Counted from the stretch's first letter, positions 1 to 9,688 are shown. The stretch is 64,000 nt of DNA from JAZKDW01 sp040387375 (GCA_040387375.1 JAZKDW010000056.1:35012-99011); one strand, 5' to 3'. Numbers and translations: made by a program. The notes: a model not told the origin generated them from the sequence alone.

Positions 1-604
1 AGTCACCCGCCTTGCGCAAGCTGTCCATGTATTCTTCCAGCTGCGCGATGATGGTCGCATTGGCCGCGAAGAATGGATTGTCGGGTACATGTTCCCATGC
101 CTCGAACGGCACGGCGATATCACCCAACTGGCTCATGCAGCCCTTGAAGGTCGTGCCATATTGTTCGCGCAGCCATTTTTTGGCGACTGCCCCGGCGCCC
201 ACCGCAGGTGCGGTAAGGCGCGCGGAAGAACGGCCGCCGCCGCGCGGGTCGCGAATGCCGTACTTTTGCCAGTAGCTGTAATCGGCATGTCCAGGACGAA
301 ACGTCTCGGCAATATTGCTGTAATCATGACTGCGCTGATCCTCGTTAGGAATCAGCAGCGCGATCGGCGTGCCTGTGGTCTTGCCCTCGAACACCCCGGA
401 AAGAATTTGTACCGTATCCGATTCCTTGCGCTGCGTGACATGGCGGGAGGTTCCCGGTTTGCGGCGATCCAGGTCCGGCTGTATATCGGCAGCGGACAAT
501 TCCATCCCGGGCGGACATCCATCAATCACGCAGCCTATGGCCGGTCCGTGGGATTCGCCGAAGGTCGTGACGGTAAAAAGAGTGCCAATAGTATTGCCGG
601 ACAT
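1..604 (-). CDS. aroC: Chorismate synthase, N-terminal part (runs off left edge)
   Basis: The minus strand from an ATG at 604 is open to base 1 and encodes the first 201 residues of chorismate synthase, which makes chorismate from 5-enolpyruvylshikimate-3-phosphate in the shikimate pathway using reduced FMN. The start MSGNTIGTLFTVTTFGESHG is the family's N-terminal signature. HYS- and RPGHAD-type segments (SHDYSNIAETFRPGHADYS) and the RDPRGGGRSSAR motif follow. About 160 residues are missing beyond the window. The gene is divergent from the response regulator at 880. A plus-strand open frame over the same bases is a shadow. Confidence 0.96.
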   Translation of the reverse strand, partial: MSGNTIGTLFTVTTFGESHGPAIGCVIDGCPPGMELSAADIQPDLDRRKPGTSRHVTQRKESDTVQILSGVFEGKTTGTPIALLIPNEDQRSHDYSNIAETFRPGHADYSYWQKYGIRDPRGGGRSSARLTAPAVGAGAVAKKWLREQYGTTFKGCMSQLGDIAVPFEAWEHVPDNPFFAANATIIAQLEEYMDSLRKAGD

Positions 605-879
605 GGTTTTAATCGCAGTAGAAGAAATACTGAATTCTACCAGCGTCGGCGATGGGTCCGGCAGGCGCTCTCATTCCGGACGCGCAAACGCCGCTTCATT
701 GCCAGCATCGGCCGACGAACGGTCAATGTTGTGAAAACACAAGCGAATTTTTCAAATTCAATTTCCCCAATGAAACTTGCCGCGCAAAAAGCAACGACAT
801 GCCTTTTTATTAATGACCCTTAGCAATAATCGATATACTCTTTCCAAGCAAGAACATCAGGATTTCCGGAGAATTTTTT

Positions 880-3111
880 ATGCCACCCCCGATCACGACC
901 ATGGAAGATGACTTCATATTCCAGGACGAGACCGTATCAATCGATCCGGTAACGGAATCGGCCGTGCGGCCGGTCTGGCGGCTGTTGATCGTCGACGATG
1001 ATGCTGATGTGCACTCAGCCACCGTCTTCGCGCTTGGCAATGCCCAGATGCAAAAACGGCCACTGGAATTCCTGCATGCCTACACGGCAGCGCAAGCGCG
1101 CGAGTTGCTGGCGCATGAACAGGATATCGCCGTCATTCTTCTCGATGTCGTCATGGAACAGCAGGATGCCGGTCTGCAACTGGTGCGCCACATCCGGGAG
1201 ACGCTCGACCTGAAAGAGGTGCGCATCATCCTGCACACCGGTCAGCCCGGTTATGCCCCGGAGTTCGATGCCATTCGCGATTTTGATATCAATGATTACA
1301 AGACCAAGTCCGAATTGACTCGCATCAAGCTGTTCACCGCCGTCACCTCGGCCATCCGCTCCTACGAACAAATCTGCGCGATCAACACCAGCCGCCGCGG
1401 CCTGGATTACATCGTGCACGCCAGTACGGAGTTACTGGCGTTGCGGGGATTGCCGCATTTTGCCATCGGTGTGATTAATAAGATTGCCGGTCTGCTGCAC
1501 ATCCCGTCGCACGGTTTTTTTTGCGAAATCGAACGCTACGATGCGCAGCACATCGATTTTCTGGTCATCGCCGGATCAGGAAAATATGCCGGCTTCAGTG
1601 GACAAAGAATGTCGGCCCTGGGCGAGACGCGCGCTTGCGATGCATTGATGCTATCGGCCAGCAAGCACGGCAATTTCTACAACGACAATGCCGTCACGCT
1701 CTATTTGCCCGGAAGCGGAAATCGGGACCATGTCATTTTCCTCGATCCCGGTTCAAGCCTGAGCTCGACCGACCAGCGCCTGCTTGAGGTTTTCTGTAGC
1801 AATATCGCCGTCAGCCTGGCGAATGTGACGCTCGTCAGCAAGCTGCACGATTTTGCCTTTTTTGACGAATTGTCGCAGCTTCCGAACCGTACCCAGTTAA
1901 TCAATATTATCAATGAGATTCCCGTCACCCCGGCGCGGCATGACAACACGCTGTCGCTGGTGGACATCGACCACTTCGCCGAAATCAATGACGCGCTCGG
2001 CCACCGGTTCGGCGACCTGCTGTTGCAGTCAGTGGCGAGCCGCCTGCAGTCCCGCCTGGGTGACAAGCTCACCGTGGCACGGGTAGGCGGCGACACCTTC
2101 TCGGTTCTGGGCAACGAAACGCAGGTTAACCCCGACATGATCAGCGCCCTTTTCACCACGCCGTTTTCCATTGATGGCGAAGAAGTACAGTTGTCGGCGA
2201 CAGTGGGCTTGCTCAAGCTGGGCGAGCATGAGGGTGGAGGGGTCGAGGCTCTGAAGGACGCAAACATCGCACTCAAGCGCGCCAAGCTGCACCAGCGCAC
2301 GGGGCATTATTATTTCTCGCGCAGCATGGGGACCGAGAGCCGCGAGCGGGTGCAGATGATGCATGCGCTGCGCACCGCATTCGAGGAAAACAAGCTGACA
2401 ATCGCCTATCAGCCGCAGGTCAGGCTGAGTACCCGCGAAGTCACGGGCGCCGAAGCGTTGCTGCGCTGGACGACTGACGAAGGCAAATTGATTTCACCTG
2501 ATTCTTTCATACCGATCGCTGAATACTCCGGACTGATCATCAGTCTTGGCGAGTGGGTATTGCAGTCCGCTTGTCAGGAGCTGGTGCGTCTGCGAGCCGC
2601 CGGTTTCTCGTCATTCATCATGTCGGTCAATGTATCGCAGGTGCAGTTCCGGCATCCGGATTTCATTGAGATGCTGCACCGCGTATTACAGTCCACCGGC
2701 GCGCCCCCTGCATTCATCGAACTCGAAATTACCGAATCGATCGCGATGCAGGACCCGGCCATGCTGATCGACACGCTGGCCCGCATTAAAAAGACTGGAA
2801 TCAGCATTGCGATCGACGACTTCGGCACTGGCTTCTCATCCTTGAATTATCTGCGCCAACTGCAAATTGACCGCCTCAAGATCGACCGCTCGTTCGTTGC
2901 CGATATTACGACAACTTCGCATGGCAGCAGCATCGCCGAAATGGTGATCCAGCTGGCGCAAAACCTTGGCCTGGCAGTCATTGCCGAGGGTGTCGAAAGC
3001 GAACCGCAAGCCGCGAAACTCGCTTCTCTCGGGTGTTCGATGGCACAAGGCAATCTGTTTGCGCTACCGATGGCTCGGGAAGAATTGGCAACATGGATGC
3101 AAGAACTTTGA
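880..3111 (+). CDS. Response regulator: REC-DUF3369-degenerate GGDEF-EAL (probable c-di-GMP phosphodiesterase)
   Basis: A 743-residue cytoplasmic response regulator. An N-terminal receiver domain (about 33-155) has the acidic pocket LLIVDDDADVH, the phospho-acceptor Asp89 in VILLDVV and a Lys at 142/144. A DUF3369-like sensor segment (about 160-330) follows, then a GGDEF domain whose active-site motif reads GGDTF (403-407) and so lacks the catalytic Glu/Asp. The C-terminal EAL domain keeps EALLRW (from Glu525), LEITES, IDDFGTGFSSL and AEGVES. I infer a phosphorylation-controlled c-di-GMP phosphodiesterase with a non-cyclising GGDEF domain. The start has an upstream CGGAG. The histidine kinase at 3261 follows after 149 bases on the same strand and is the likely partner. 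Confidence 0.9.
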   Translation: MPPPITTMEDDFIFQDETVSIDPVTESAVRPVWRLLIVDDDADVHSATVFALGNAQMQKRPLEFLHAYTAAQARELLAHEQDIAVILLDVVMEQQDAGLQLVRHIRETLDLKEVRIILHTGQPGYAPEFDAIRDFDINDYKTKSELTRIKLFTAVTSAIRSYEQICAINTSRRGLDYIVHASTELLALRGLPHFAIGVINKIAGLLHIPSHGFFCEIERYDAQHIDFLVIAGSGKYAGFSGQRMSALGETRACDALMLSASKHGNFYNDNAVTLYLPGSGNRDHVIFLDPGSSLSSTDQRLLEVFCSNIAVSLANVTLVSKLHDFAFFDELSQLPNRTQLINIINEIPVTPARHDNTLSLVDIDHFAEINDALGHRFGDLLLQSVASRLQSRLGDKLTVARVGGDTFSVLGNETQVNPDMISALFTTPFSIDGEEVQLSATVGLLKLGEHEGGGVEALKDANIALKRAKLHQRTGHYYFSRSMGTESRERVQMMHALRTAFEENKLTIAYQPQVRLSTREVTGAEALLRWTTDEGKLISPDSFIPIAEYSGLIISLGEWVLQSACQELVRLRAAGFSSFIMSVNVSQVQFRHPDFIEMLHRVLQSTGAPPAFIELEITESIAMQDPAMLIDTLARIKKTGISIAIDDFGTGFSSLNYLRQLQIDRLKIDRSFVADITTTSHGSSIAEMVIQLAQNLGLAVIAEGVESEPQAAKLASLGCSMAQGNLFALPMAREELATWMQEL

Positions 3112-3260
3112 CATTGCAATGACCTGCGGCAGCCCATGGCTAGTTTCTATAGCGGCCGCTGCCTGAAACAGCAGTCGCCATTCATGAACGCCTGTCCCCC
3201 ATCATCATCTGCAACATGGATTCCATGTGCTGGCTGGCGCTTCACTCTTGCGAGTCGCCC

Positions 3261-6200
3261 ATGATCGAACCCATCCCTGCACTGCGGCGCAATGTCATGC
3301 TTGCGGCATTGGCAAGCCTGCTGGTTCCCGCGCTGCTGATTGGCGGCTTGTTGTGGTTCAAGGGATATCAGGATGAAATACGCAAAGGCACCCTGGAACT
3401 GCTTCAGCAAAATAGCGAGCTGCTTTCCGGCGCCATGCAGGACCCCCTCTGGAACATCAATCCGGACAGTGCAAGCGACCTGCTCGACGCAATAATGGCG
3501 AGCAATCAGGACCTGATTCGAATTGACGTGCGAGACGGCGCCGACGATCCCTTCATTTCAAGACAACGTGCCGAGCGCCGGCCCGGCTTCACGGCGTCGA
3601 CGCGCAAACCAGTCAGTTATCGCGGCGCACAAATCGGCTCGGTCGAGCTTGAGATGGGCAGCGCGCGGCTGCACAGGAAGGCTCTCGGCCAGCTGTCTGA
3701 ATACGCCGCCGCATTGGCTGTGCAGACAGGACTATCGGTTCTCCTTGTTTTCCTGCTGCTGCAAAAGATCGTGTTCCGGCCGCGGCCCGGACTTGCCGCA
3801 GAGCCGGACCGCGTCTGCGATGCGATTGAAGAAACCACGCAAGTGCCCGCCCGGGCTGCAGGCAAGATTCAGCAGATCGAAAAAAAATCGGTCGAGCGCG
3901 AGGCGCGCTACCGCACGCTGCTCGATCAGAGCCCGATTGCCATCATCGAATGGGACACAAATTGCCGTGTCATCGAGTGGAATGCGGCCGCGGAACAGAT
4001 CTTCGGCCATACCCGCCAGCAGGCGATCGGGAAGCATGCGCGTTTCCTGGTGCCGCAATCGGAGCATGAGCGGGTCGGCACGCTGTTTCGCGCGCTTGCG
4101 GAAGGCACTGGCGGGACACGCAGCGTAAACCATAACCTGAGAGCGGACGGCAAGATCATTATCTGCCAGTGGCGAAACACAACGATCGCAGACCGTGCCG
4201 GGCGCACCGATCACCTGCTGTCGATGGGAGAAGACATCACCGAACAGCGCCGCGCCGAAGAAGCGCGGAGCCTGTCGGAGGCAAAATTCGCCGGCGCATT
4301 TCAATGCAATCCTGATTCCGCGTCGATCGTCCGCATCAGCGATGGCATGATCCTGGACGTCAACCAGACCTTTGAAGACTTGACCGGTTTTTCCCGTGAA
4401 GAGTCAGTTGGCAAAACTGCGCTGGCGCTCAATCTGTGGGTCGATCCAGCCCAGCAGGCCGTGCTCTACCAGCAACTCCGCACGGACAAACTGGTACGCG
4501 ACTTTTCATGGTCCATGCGTACCCGGCTCGGCGCAATACGCTTGTGCAAGACGAATGGCACACTTTTCAGCATTGGTCCGGAGTGGTACATACTGACCGT
4601 GGTGCAAGACATTACGGACCAGCGCCATCTCGAAGAACAAAAGGCGGAAGCGGAACGTGCCTTGATGCGGCTGGCACAGGGGACCCAGGATATGTCGGGC
4701 GAGTCTTTCTTCGAACTGCTGGTCGCCGACCTTGCTTCGGCACTGCGCATGGACCGCGCGTTCATCAGCCTGTGCGCACCGCTGGTGTCGGACCAGATGC
4801 GCACCCTCGCCGCCTATGTCAATGGCCGGATCACCAGGAACTTTGAATACGAAATTGCCGCTTCTCCCAGCGAGTCTGTCCTGGCCGGCGAAATCATCGT
4901 ATTCCAAACCGGTATCCAGGCCCTCTTTCCGGAAGATCGCAGCCTGGCCGAACAGGGCTGGGACAGTTTCGGTGGCGCACCGATCCGCGACGCCGCAGGC
5001 AATACCATCGGCGTACTCGCGGTCATGCATTCGCTGCCGCTGGCCAATCCTGATCTGGTGAGATCACTATTACAGGTGTTCAGCGAACGCGCGTCGGCGG
5101 AACTGGAACGCAAACGTGCCGCCGAAGCGTTGCGCAACAGCGAACAGCGGTTTTCCACAATTTTTCACTCGTCGCCGGTTGCGATGTCGGTCTTTCGTGC
5201 GGGAAGCGGCAGCTCCATCGTGGATTTGAACAAGGCATTCGAGCGGCTGTTCATGCTCCAGCGCGAATCCGTGGTCGGCAAGAACGAGCTGGAGCTATCG
5301 ATCTACGTCCACGACAGGGAGCGACGGGCGGTGAACAAGGCAATAAACGCCAAGGGCACGCTCAACCGCTATGAAGCATGGATGAGAAAAGGAGATGGCA
5401 GCGAAGCGCTGTTCATGTTATCGGGTAACACATTCGATCTGACAGGGGAAAAATTTGTCATCTTTACCTGGGAAGACATTACCGAGAAACATGAAATCGA
5501 AAAAGTGATTCTCGAATTGAATGAAAATCTCGAAGACAGGGTAACCGAACGTACGGAAGAACTGCAGCAGGCGAATCAGGAATTGGAAAGTACGCTGGAA
5601 ACGCTGAACATGGCGCAGGAAGAACTGGTGCGCAGCGAAAAACTCGCCGCCCTCGGCGCGCTGGTCGCGGGAGTCGCCCACGAACTGAACACGCCGATCG
5701 GCAACAGCCTGATGGTGGCCAGCACGCTGATCGATCGCACGCGCCAGCTGGCCAGCAATTTCAACAGCGGGCTGAAGCGATCCGCGCTGGAAAGCTACAT
5801 CGACGACGCCTGCAAGGCGGGAGATATCCTGGAGCGCAACCTGTACCGGGCGGCCAATCTGGTGTCCAGCTTCAAGCAGGTCGCGGTGGACCAGACCAGT
5901 TCGCAGCGCCGCGAATTTTCGTTAGCCGAGGTGGTATCGGAAATCATGTTGACGCTTTCGCCGGCCATCACTAAAACCGCATTCAAAGTGATGCAAACCA
6001 TTTCGGATGATATTGCGATGGACAGCTACCCTGGTCCGCTGGGACAGGTGCTGACCAACCTGATCAACAATGCTCTGCTGCATGGTTTTGAGGGCCGCAC
6101 CAGCGGCACCGTGGCGATCGAGGCGCAGGTCGCGACCGAAGGCTGGCTTGAGTTGACGATACGGGATGATGGCATCGGCATCGCGCCGGAAAATCTCAAC

Positions 6201-6389
6201 CGGGTATTCGACCCGTTTTTTACCACCAAGCTGGGCGCAGGCGGTTCCGGACTGGGACTGCCGATCACCCACAATATTGTCACCAGCATCCTCGGCGGCA
6301 AGATCCGCATGCAAAGCGAGGTGAATGCCGGCACCAGGTTCGTGCTTTTGCTGCCACTGGTTGCGCCGCAGATCCAGGCCGACGAATAA
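3261..6389 (+). CDS. Membrane sensor histidine kinase with PAS and GAF domains
   Basis: A 1042-residue hybrid-free sensor kinase from the ATG at 3261; an ATG at 3216 would add 15 residues but has no ribosome site. Two hydrophobic segments (about 13-33 and 150-172) enclose a periplasmic sensor loop. Three PAS-like domains and one GAF-like domain follow (phrases SPIAIIEWD, NPDSASIVRI and SPVAMSVFR; each PAS ends in EDITEQ or similar), then a coiled coil. The phospho-acceptor helix has the H-box AGVAHELNTPIGN. The ATPase domain has the N-box NLINNALLHG, DDGIGIAPENL and GGSGLGLPI. It has no receiver of its own, so the REC-EAL protein encoded just upstream is the obvious phosphorylation target. 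The ligand is unknown. Confidence 0.88.
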   Translation: MIEPIPALRRNVMLAALASLLVPALLIGGLLWFKGYQDEIRKGTLELLQQNSELLSGAMQDPLWNINPDSASDLLDAIMASNQDLIRIDVRDGADDPFISRQRAERRPGFTASTRKPVSYRGAQIGSVELEMGSARLHRKALGQLSEYAAALAVQTGLSVLLVFLLLQKIVFRPRPGLAAEPDRVCDAIEETTQVPARAAGKIQQIEKKSVEREARYRTLLDQSPIAIIEWDTNCRVIEWNAAAEQIFGHTRQQAIGKHARFLVPQSEHERVGTLFRALAEGTGGTRSVNHNLRADGKIIICQWRNTTIADRAGRTDHLLSMGEDITEQRRAEEARSLSEAKFAGAFQCNPDSASIVRISDGMILDVNQTFEDLTGFSREESVGKTALALNLWVDPAQQAVLYQQLRTDKLVRDFSWSMRTRLGAIRLCKTNGTLFSIGPEWYILTVVQDITDQRHLEEQKAEAERALMRLAQGTQDMSGESFFELLVADLASALRMDRAFISLCAPLVSDQMRTLAAYVNGRITRNFEYEIAASPSESVLAGEIIVFQTGIQALFPEDRSLAEQGWDSFGGAPIRDAAGNTIGVLAVMHSLPLANPDLVRSLLQVFSERASAELERKRAAEALRNSEQRFSTIFHSSPVAMSVFRAGSGSSIVDLNKAFERLFMLQRESVVGKNELELSIYVHDRERRAVNKAINAKGTLNRYEAWMRKGDGSEALFMLSGNTFDLTGEKFVIFTWEDITEKHEIEKVILELNENLEDRVTERTEELQQANQELESTLETLNMAQEELVRSEKLAALGALVAGVAHELNTPIGNSLMVASTLIDRTRQLASNFNSGLKRSALESYIDDACKAGDILERNLYRAANLVSSFKQVAVDQTSSQRREFSLAEVVSEIMLTLSPAITKTAFKVMQTISDDIAMDSYPGPLGQVLTNLINNALLHGFEGRTSGTVAIEAQVATEGWLELTIRDDGIGIAPENLNRVFDPFFTTKLGAGGSGLGLPITHNIVTSILGGKIRMQSEVNAGTRFVLLLPLVAPQIQADE

Positions 6390-6491
6390 AGGCACCCCTT
6401 CCCACAGCTTGGTTACGCCCTCCCTGTCACATGTGGATGTAGCGGCGCCACACCCCAGAGTCGCGAAATTCGTTCCACCAGAAAGAAAATG

Positions 6492-6530
6492 ATGATATTA
6501 TTTCTTCAGGAAGTACCTGGAGAATATCAT
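6492..6530. promoter_or_regulatory. Inverted-repeat operator of the Xre/RES operon
   Basis: ATGATATT at 6492-6499 is repeated inverted as AATATCAT at 6523-6530, and the right arm covers the first two bases of the antitoxin ATG at 6529. A second, inner repeat lies between them (CAGG at 6507-6510, CCTG at 6516-6519). A -10-like TATTAT sits on the left arm. This is the position expected of an autoregulatory operator bound by a Xre antitoxin; that role is inferred. Confidence 0.6.
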
Positions 6531-6906
6531 GACCGTAGCCAATCACGTCGGCCACGCAGCAGATGCGGCGACCGTCCTCAGCAAGGCTGTCAAACGCGCC
6601 AGCGAACGCCTAGGCATTTCCCAAGCGACTTTAGCCAAGGTCATCGGTCTGAGTCCGGCAACCGTGTCCAGATTATTTAATGGCGAATACCTGCTCGATC
6701 GCAACAGCAAACAATGGGAGTTTGCGGTATTGTTCATTCGAATTTTCCGCTCCCTGGACTCCATTGTCGGCAATGAAGAAACCGCAAGACGCTGGATCAG
6801 GGGCGAAAATCCCGGACTCAATGGGCGCCCGATCGAGCTGATGGAGCACGCCGAGGGACTGGTTCGTATTGCCCACTACCTCGATGCCTCACGTGGAACG
6901 ATTTGA
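6529..6906 (+). CDS. Xre/MbcA/ParS-type antitoxin of a RES toxin
   Basis: A 125-residue DNA-binding antitoxin. The N-terminal half holds a helix-turn-helix (LGISQATLAKVIGLSPATVS, about residues 28-47). The C-terminal half matches the toxin-binding DUF2384/MbcA-ParS-Xre domain, with an alpha-helical ARRWIRGENPGLNG segment near residue 85. It precedes and overlaps the RES toxin gene by 23 bases, the usual antitoxin-first order. In this family the antitoxin both blocks the toxin active site and represses the operon. The inverted repeat over the start codon supports autoregulation here. Confidence 0.9.
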   Translation: MTVANHVGHAADAATVLSKAVKRASERLGISQATLAKVIGLSPATVSRLFNGEYLLDRNSKQWEFAVLFIRIFRSLDSIVGNEETARRWIRGENPGLNGRPIELMEHAEGLVRIAHYLDASRGTI

Positions 6907-7582
6907 GCCGGCAGACTGGGCGGGCAAAGGGTGGCGCATGGTCGAAGCGCAGCACATTGCGTCAACCATGAAACTCGTCGATAGCCAGGCCGAACAGGAC
7001 ATCCTCGAATCCCTGCTCGAAGAAAGCAAGCCGGCGCTACCGGCCTCCACCGCAGGACTGGATTACCTGCTGTCGACACCCTTTCGCTACCCGACAAGAT
7101 TGCTAGGTTCACGCTTTCGATCGCCCACGGATCCCGGCGTCTTTTATGCAGCCGGTTCAGAGCGGACCGCCGGCGCCGAACTGGGCTACTGGCGCTGGAA
7201 ATTCCTGATGGATTCGCCGTCGCTGGACCGCCTCGACCCGAATGCACATACCGCCTTTGAAGTGTCGATAAAAGCCGTTGCCATCGATCTCCAACGTCCG
7301 CCGTTTTCCGCAACAGCAGCTGTGTGGACACACCCCACCGATTACAAGGCGACCCAGTCATTGGCGGCCAAGGCCAGACAGAGCGGGATCGAGGCCATTC
7401 TGTACCAATCGGTTCGTGATCCCGAACCTGGGTGGTGCATCGCCTTGCTGACGCCAAAAGCATTCGCCGGCCCCAAGCATAATCCGGCAACCCACACCTG
7501 GTTTTTGTCCGTGTCGCGGCATGAGGTCATGTGGCGGCGCGATAGGGAAGCAATGACTTTTTCAACTGCAGGCCGGGCTTAG
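6884..7582 (+). CDS. RES-domain toxin (probable NAD+-degrading)
   Basis: A 232-residue RES-domain protein. Characterised members of this family deplete NAD+ by glycohydrolase or phosphorylase activity. Visible family residues are Arg77/Arg79 (SRFRSP), Tyr88 (GVFYAA), Glu99 (TAGAELGYW) and Ser176 (LYQSVRDP), the Arg-Glu-Ser set that names the domain. The ATG at 6884 lies inside the antitoxin gene with no ribosome site of its own, so translation is probably coupled; a TTG at 6869 is possible but less likely. The gene appears intact. Its stop is 20 bases from the convergent LplT-PlsC gene, so the module fills a small gap between chromosomal genes. Confidence 0.9.
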   Translation: MPHVERFEPADWAGKGWRMVEAQHIASTMKLVDSQAEQDILESLLEESKPALPASTAGLDYLLSTPFRYPTRLLGSRFRSPTDPGVFYAAGSERTAGAELGYWRWKFLMDSPSLDRLDPNAHTAFEVSIKAVAIDLQRPPFSATAAVWTHPTDYKATQSLAAKARQSGIEAILYQSVRDPEPGWCIALLTPKAFAGPKHNPATHTWFLSVSRHEVMWRRDREAMTFSTAGRA

Positions 7583-7602
7583 CGGTACAACACCGGCCTT
7601 GA

Positions 7603-9498
7603 TCATTTCCACTCGCCGCGCAGCGCCGCGACTTGCTCGCGCAAATACTCCGGCGTCGCCTGTGCCGGCGCCATCGGTTCGCCCACGACCAATGCCAGCC
7701 TGGACCATGGCCCGCGCTTGAAGGAACGCCCGAACGGATTCCCATCGCCGCGCGACAGCATGCTGCCCCACAGGCCGCGCAAGGCCATCGGGATCACAGG
7801 CACCGGCGAACGTTCGACAATTTTTCTGATCCCCCCTTTGAATTCGGCGATTTCCCCTGTGCTGGTCAACTTGCCTTCGGGGAAAATGCAGACCAGATCA
7901 CCTTCATGCAATGCCTGCGCGATGTCGACGAACGCTTTTTCCATCAGCCACGGATCTTCCTTCGCCGTCGCAATCGGAATCGCCTTGGCGGTTTTGAAAA
8001 TCCAGGACAATACCGGGATTTTGAAAATGCGATGGTCCATCACAAAACGTATCGGGCGCGGGCTGGCGGCCATGATGACGATGGCGTCGACATAACTGAC
8101 GTGGTTGCACACCAATACCGCCGCGCCCGCCTCCGGAATCCGATCCGCATCGATGGTGCGCACGCGATGAACGGTCTGGATCAGCAGCCAGGCAATAAAA
8201 CGCATCAGGAACTCGGGCACCAGCGAAAAAATGTAAATCGCCACCAGCGCATTGAGCAGCGCCGTGGCCAGGAAAATCTGCGGGATGGACAGCCCCATGC
8301 GCAGCATGACCATCGCCACCAGGGCGGCGGTTACCATGAAGATCGCATTCAGGATATTCATGCCGGCGATCGTGCGCGACAAGTGTTTGCGGTCGCACCG
8401 GGTCTGGATCAGCGCGAACAGGGGTACGATATAAAACCCGCCGAAAACACCGATCATCAGGCAATCGAACAGGATACGAAGGCTGCCGTGCTGTGCGAGA
8501 AATCCGGCCATGTCAACCGTCGTGGTGTTGGTGTACGCGAGACTGGCCAGGAATAAATCGATACCGAAGACCGACAACCCGATCGAGCCGAACGGCACCA
8601 GCCCTATTTCCACCTTATGACCGGACAGTCGTTCGCATAACAGCGAACCGGTGCCGATGCCGAGCGAAAACACGGTCAGCAACAGCACGAATACGCTGTG
8701 GTCGCCGTGCAGGTAATCCTTTGCATACAGGGGAAACTGCGCGAGCAGAATCGCGCCGTAAAACCAGAACCAGGAATTACCGAGCAGCGACAGGAATACC
8801 GGGCGATTCTGGCGCGAGAAGCTGAGATTGCGCATGGTCTCGGTATACGGATTCCAATTGATCTTCAGATCCGGGGCGGGTGCCGGGGTAATCGGGATGG
8901 CACGACTGGTGAGCCAGCCGATTACCGCAATCGCGATGGTGCCGCCGGCGACCAGTTCGATGCCCCATGGCTTGTGCAGGACCAGCACGGCTCCCAGGAT
9001 TTCGCCCGTAAGAATGCCGACGAAGGTGCCCATCTCGACCATGCCGTTGCCGCCCACCAGTTCTTCGGGTTTCAATTGCTGCGGCAGGTACGCATATTTA
9101 ACCGGTCCGAACAGCGTCGAATGCAAACCCATGCCCGCCACCGCCGCAAGCAGTATCCACAGGTTGTGGGTCATCCATCCGGCTGCGGCAATCAGCATGA
9201 TGCCGATCTCCAGCAACTTGACGTAACGTGCGAGGCGCGATTTTTCGAACTTGTCCGCAAACTGGCCGGCGGTCGCGGAAAACAGCATGAACGGCAAAAT
9301 GAACAGGCCCGGAATCAGGTTGTTGAGCAGGCCGATATCCATCGTTGTCCAGCTCAAGGCCTCATAAGTGAGAATCGTGAGCAGCGCAATCTTGAATACA
9401 TTGTCGTTGAAGGCGCCGAGAAACTGGGTCCAGAAAAATGGGCCGAAACGGCGTTGCGTGAGCAATGCAAACTGGCTGGACTGGCTTGATTTGCTCAT
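7603..9498 (-). CDS. LplT-PlsC fusion: lysophospholipid-transporter-like MFS plus 1-acylglycerol-3-phosphate acyltransferase
   Basis: A 631-residue inner-membrane fusion protein. Residues 1 to about 425 form an MFS transporter of the LplT type, with many hydrophobic helices and the start FGPFFWTQFLGAFNDNVFK. Residues from about 440 form a PlsC-like acyltransferase with the catalytic NHVSYVD (HX4D, His466) and the substrate motif FPEGKLTSTGE (about 539-549). Such fusions are thought to flip lysophospholipid inward and re-acylate it. Unlike the three-domain forms, no acyl-ACP synthetase domain is present, so the acyl donor must be made elsewhere. The physiological substrate is inferred. Confidence 0.9.
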   Translation of the reverse strand: MSKSSQSSQFALLTQRRFGPFFWTQFLGAFNDNVFKIALLTILTYEALSWTTMDIGLLNNLIPGLFILPFMLFSATAGQFADKFEKSRLARYVKLLEIGIMLIAAAGWMTHNLWILLAAVAGMGLHSTLFGPVKYAYLPQQLKPEELVGGNGMVEMGTFVGILTGEILGAVLVLHKPWGIELVAGGTIAIAVIGWLTSRAIPITPAPAPDLKINWNPYTETMRNLSFSRQNRPVFLSLLGNSWFWFYGAILLAQFPLYAKDYLHGDHSVFVLLLTVFSLGIGTGSLLCERLSGHKVEIGLVPFGSIGLSVFGIDLFLASLAYTNTTTVDMAGFLAQHGSLRILFDCLMIGVFGGFYIVPLFALIQTRCDRKHLSRTIAGMNILNAIFMVTAALVAMVMLRMGLSIPQIFLATALLNALVAIYIFSLVPEFLMRFIAWLLIQTVHRVRTIDADRIPEAGAAVLVCNHVSYVDAIVIMAASPRPIRFVMDHRIFKIPVLSWIFKTAKAIPIATAKEDPWLMEKAFVDIAQALHEGDLVCIFPEGKLTSTGEIAEFKGGIRKIVERSPVPVIPMALRGLWGSMLSRGDGNPFGRSFKRGPWSRLALVVGEPMAPAQATPEYLREQVAALRGEWK

Positions 9499-9688
9499 GT
9501 CGGTTCGGTTTCTGAATGGGTGGAGTGGGCGGCCTTTGCCAGAATGGCAACCAGTAAAGTGTGGATAGTGTACAAAAGGATCATCTGCCTGTCTGCGATT
9601 TGGAGAAATCGCAACAGATGTGCCGGACAGCCCGGGCAGTCACCTGGCGTTGTCCGGCGCGGCGTCAGTTTACGCAACGCTAAGCAAA

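Noticed and set aside
89..823. 244-codon plus-strand open frame at the left edge
   Set aside because: It is antisense to chorismate synthase, whose minus-strand protein has clear family motifs; the plus reading has none.
3770..3870. Possible frameshift after the second membrane helix of the histidine kinase
   Set aside because: The linker looks unusual (RPRPGLAAEP, ARAAGK), but the frame stays open and returns to good family sequence on both sides.
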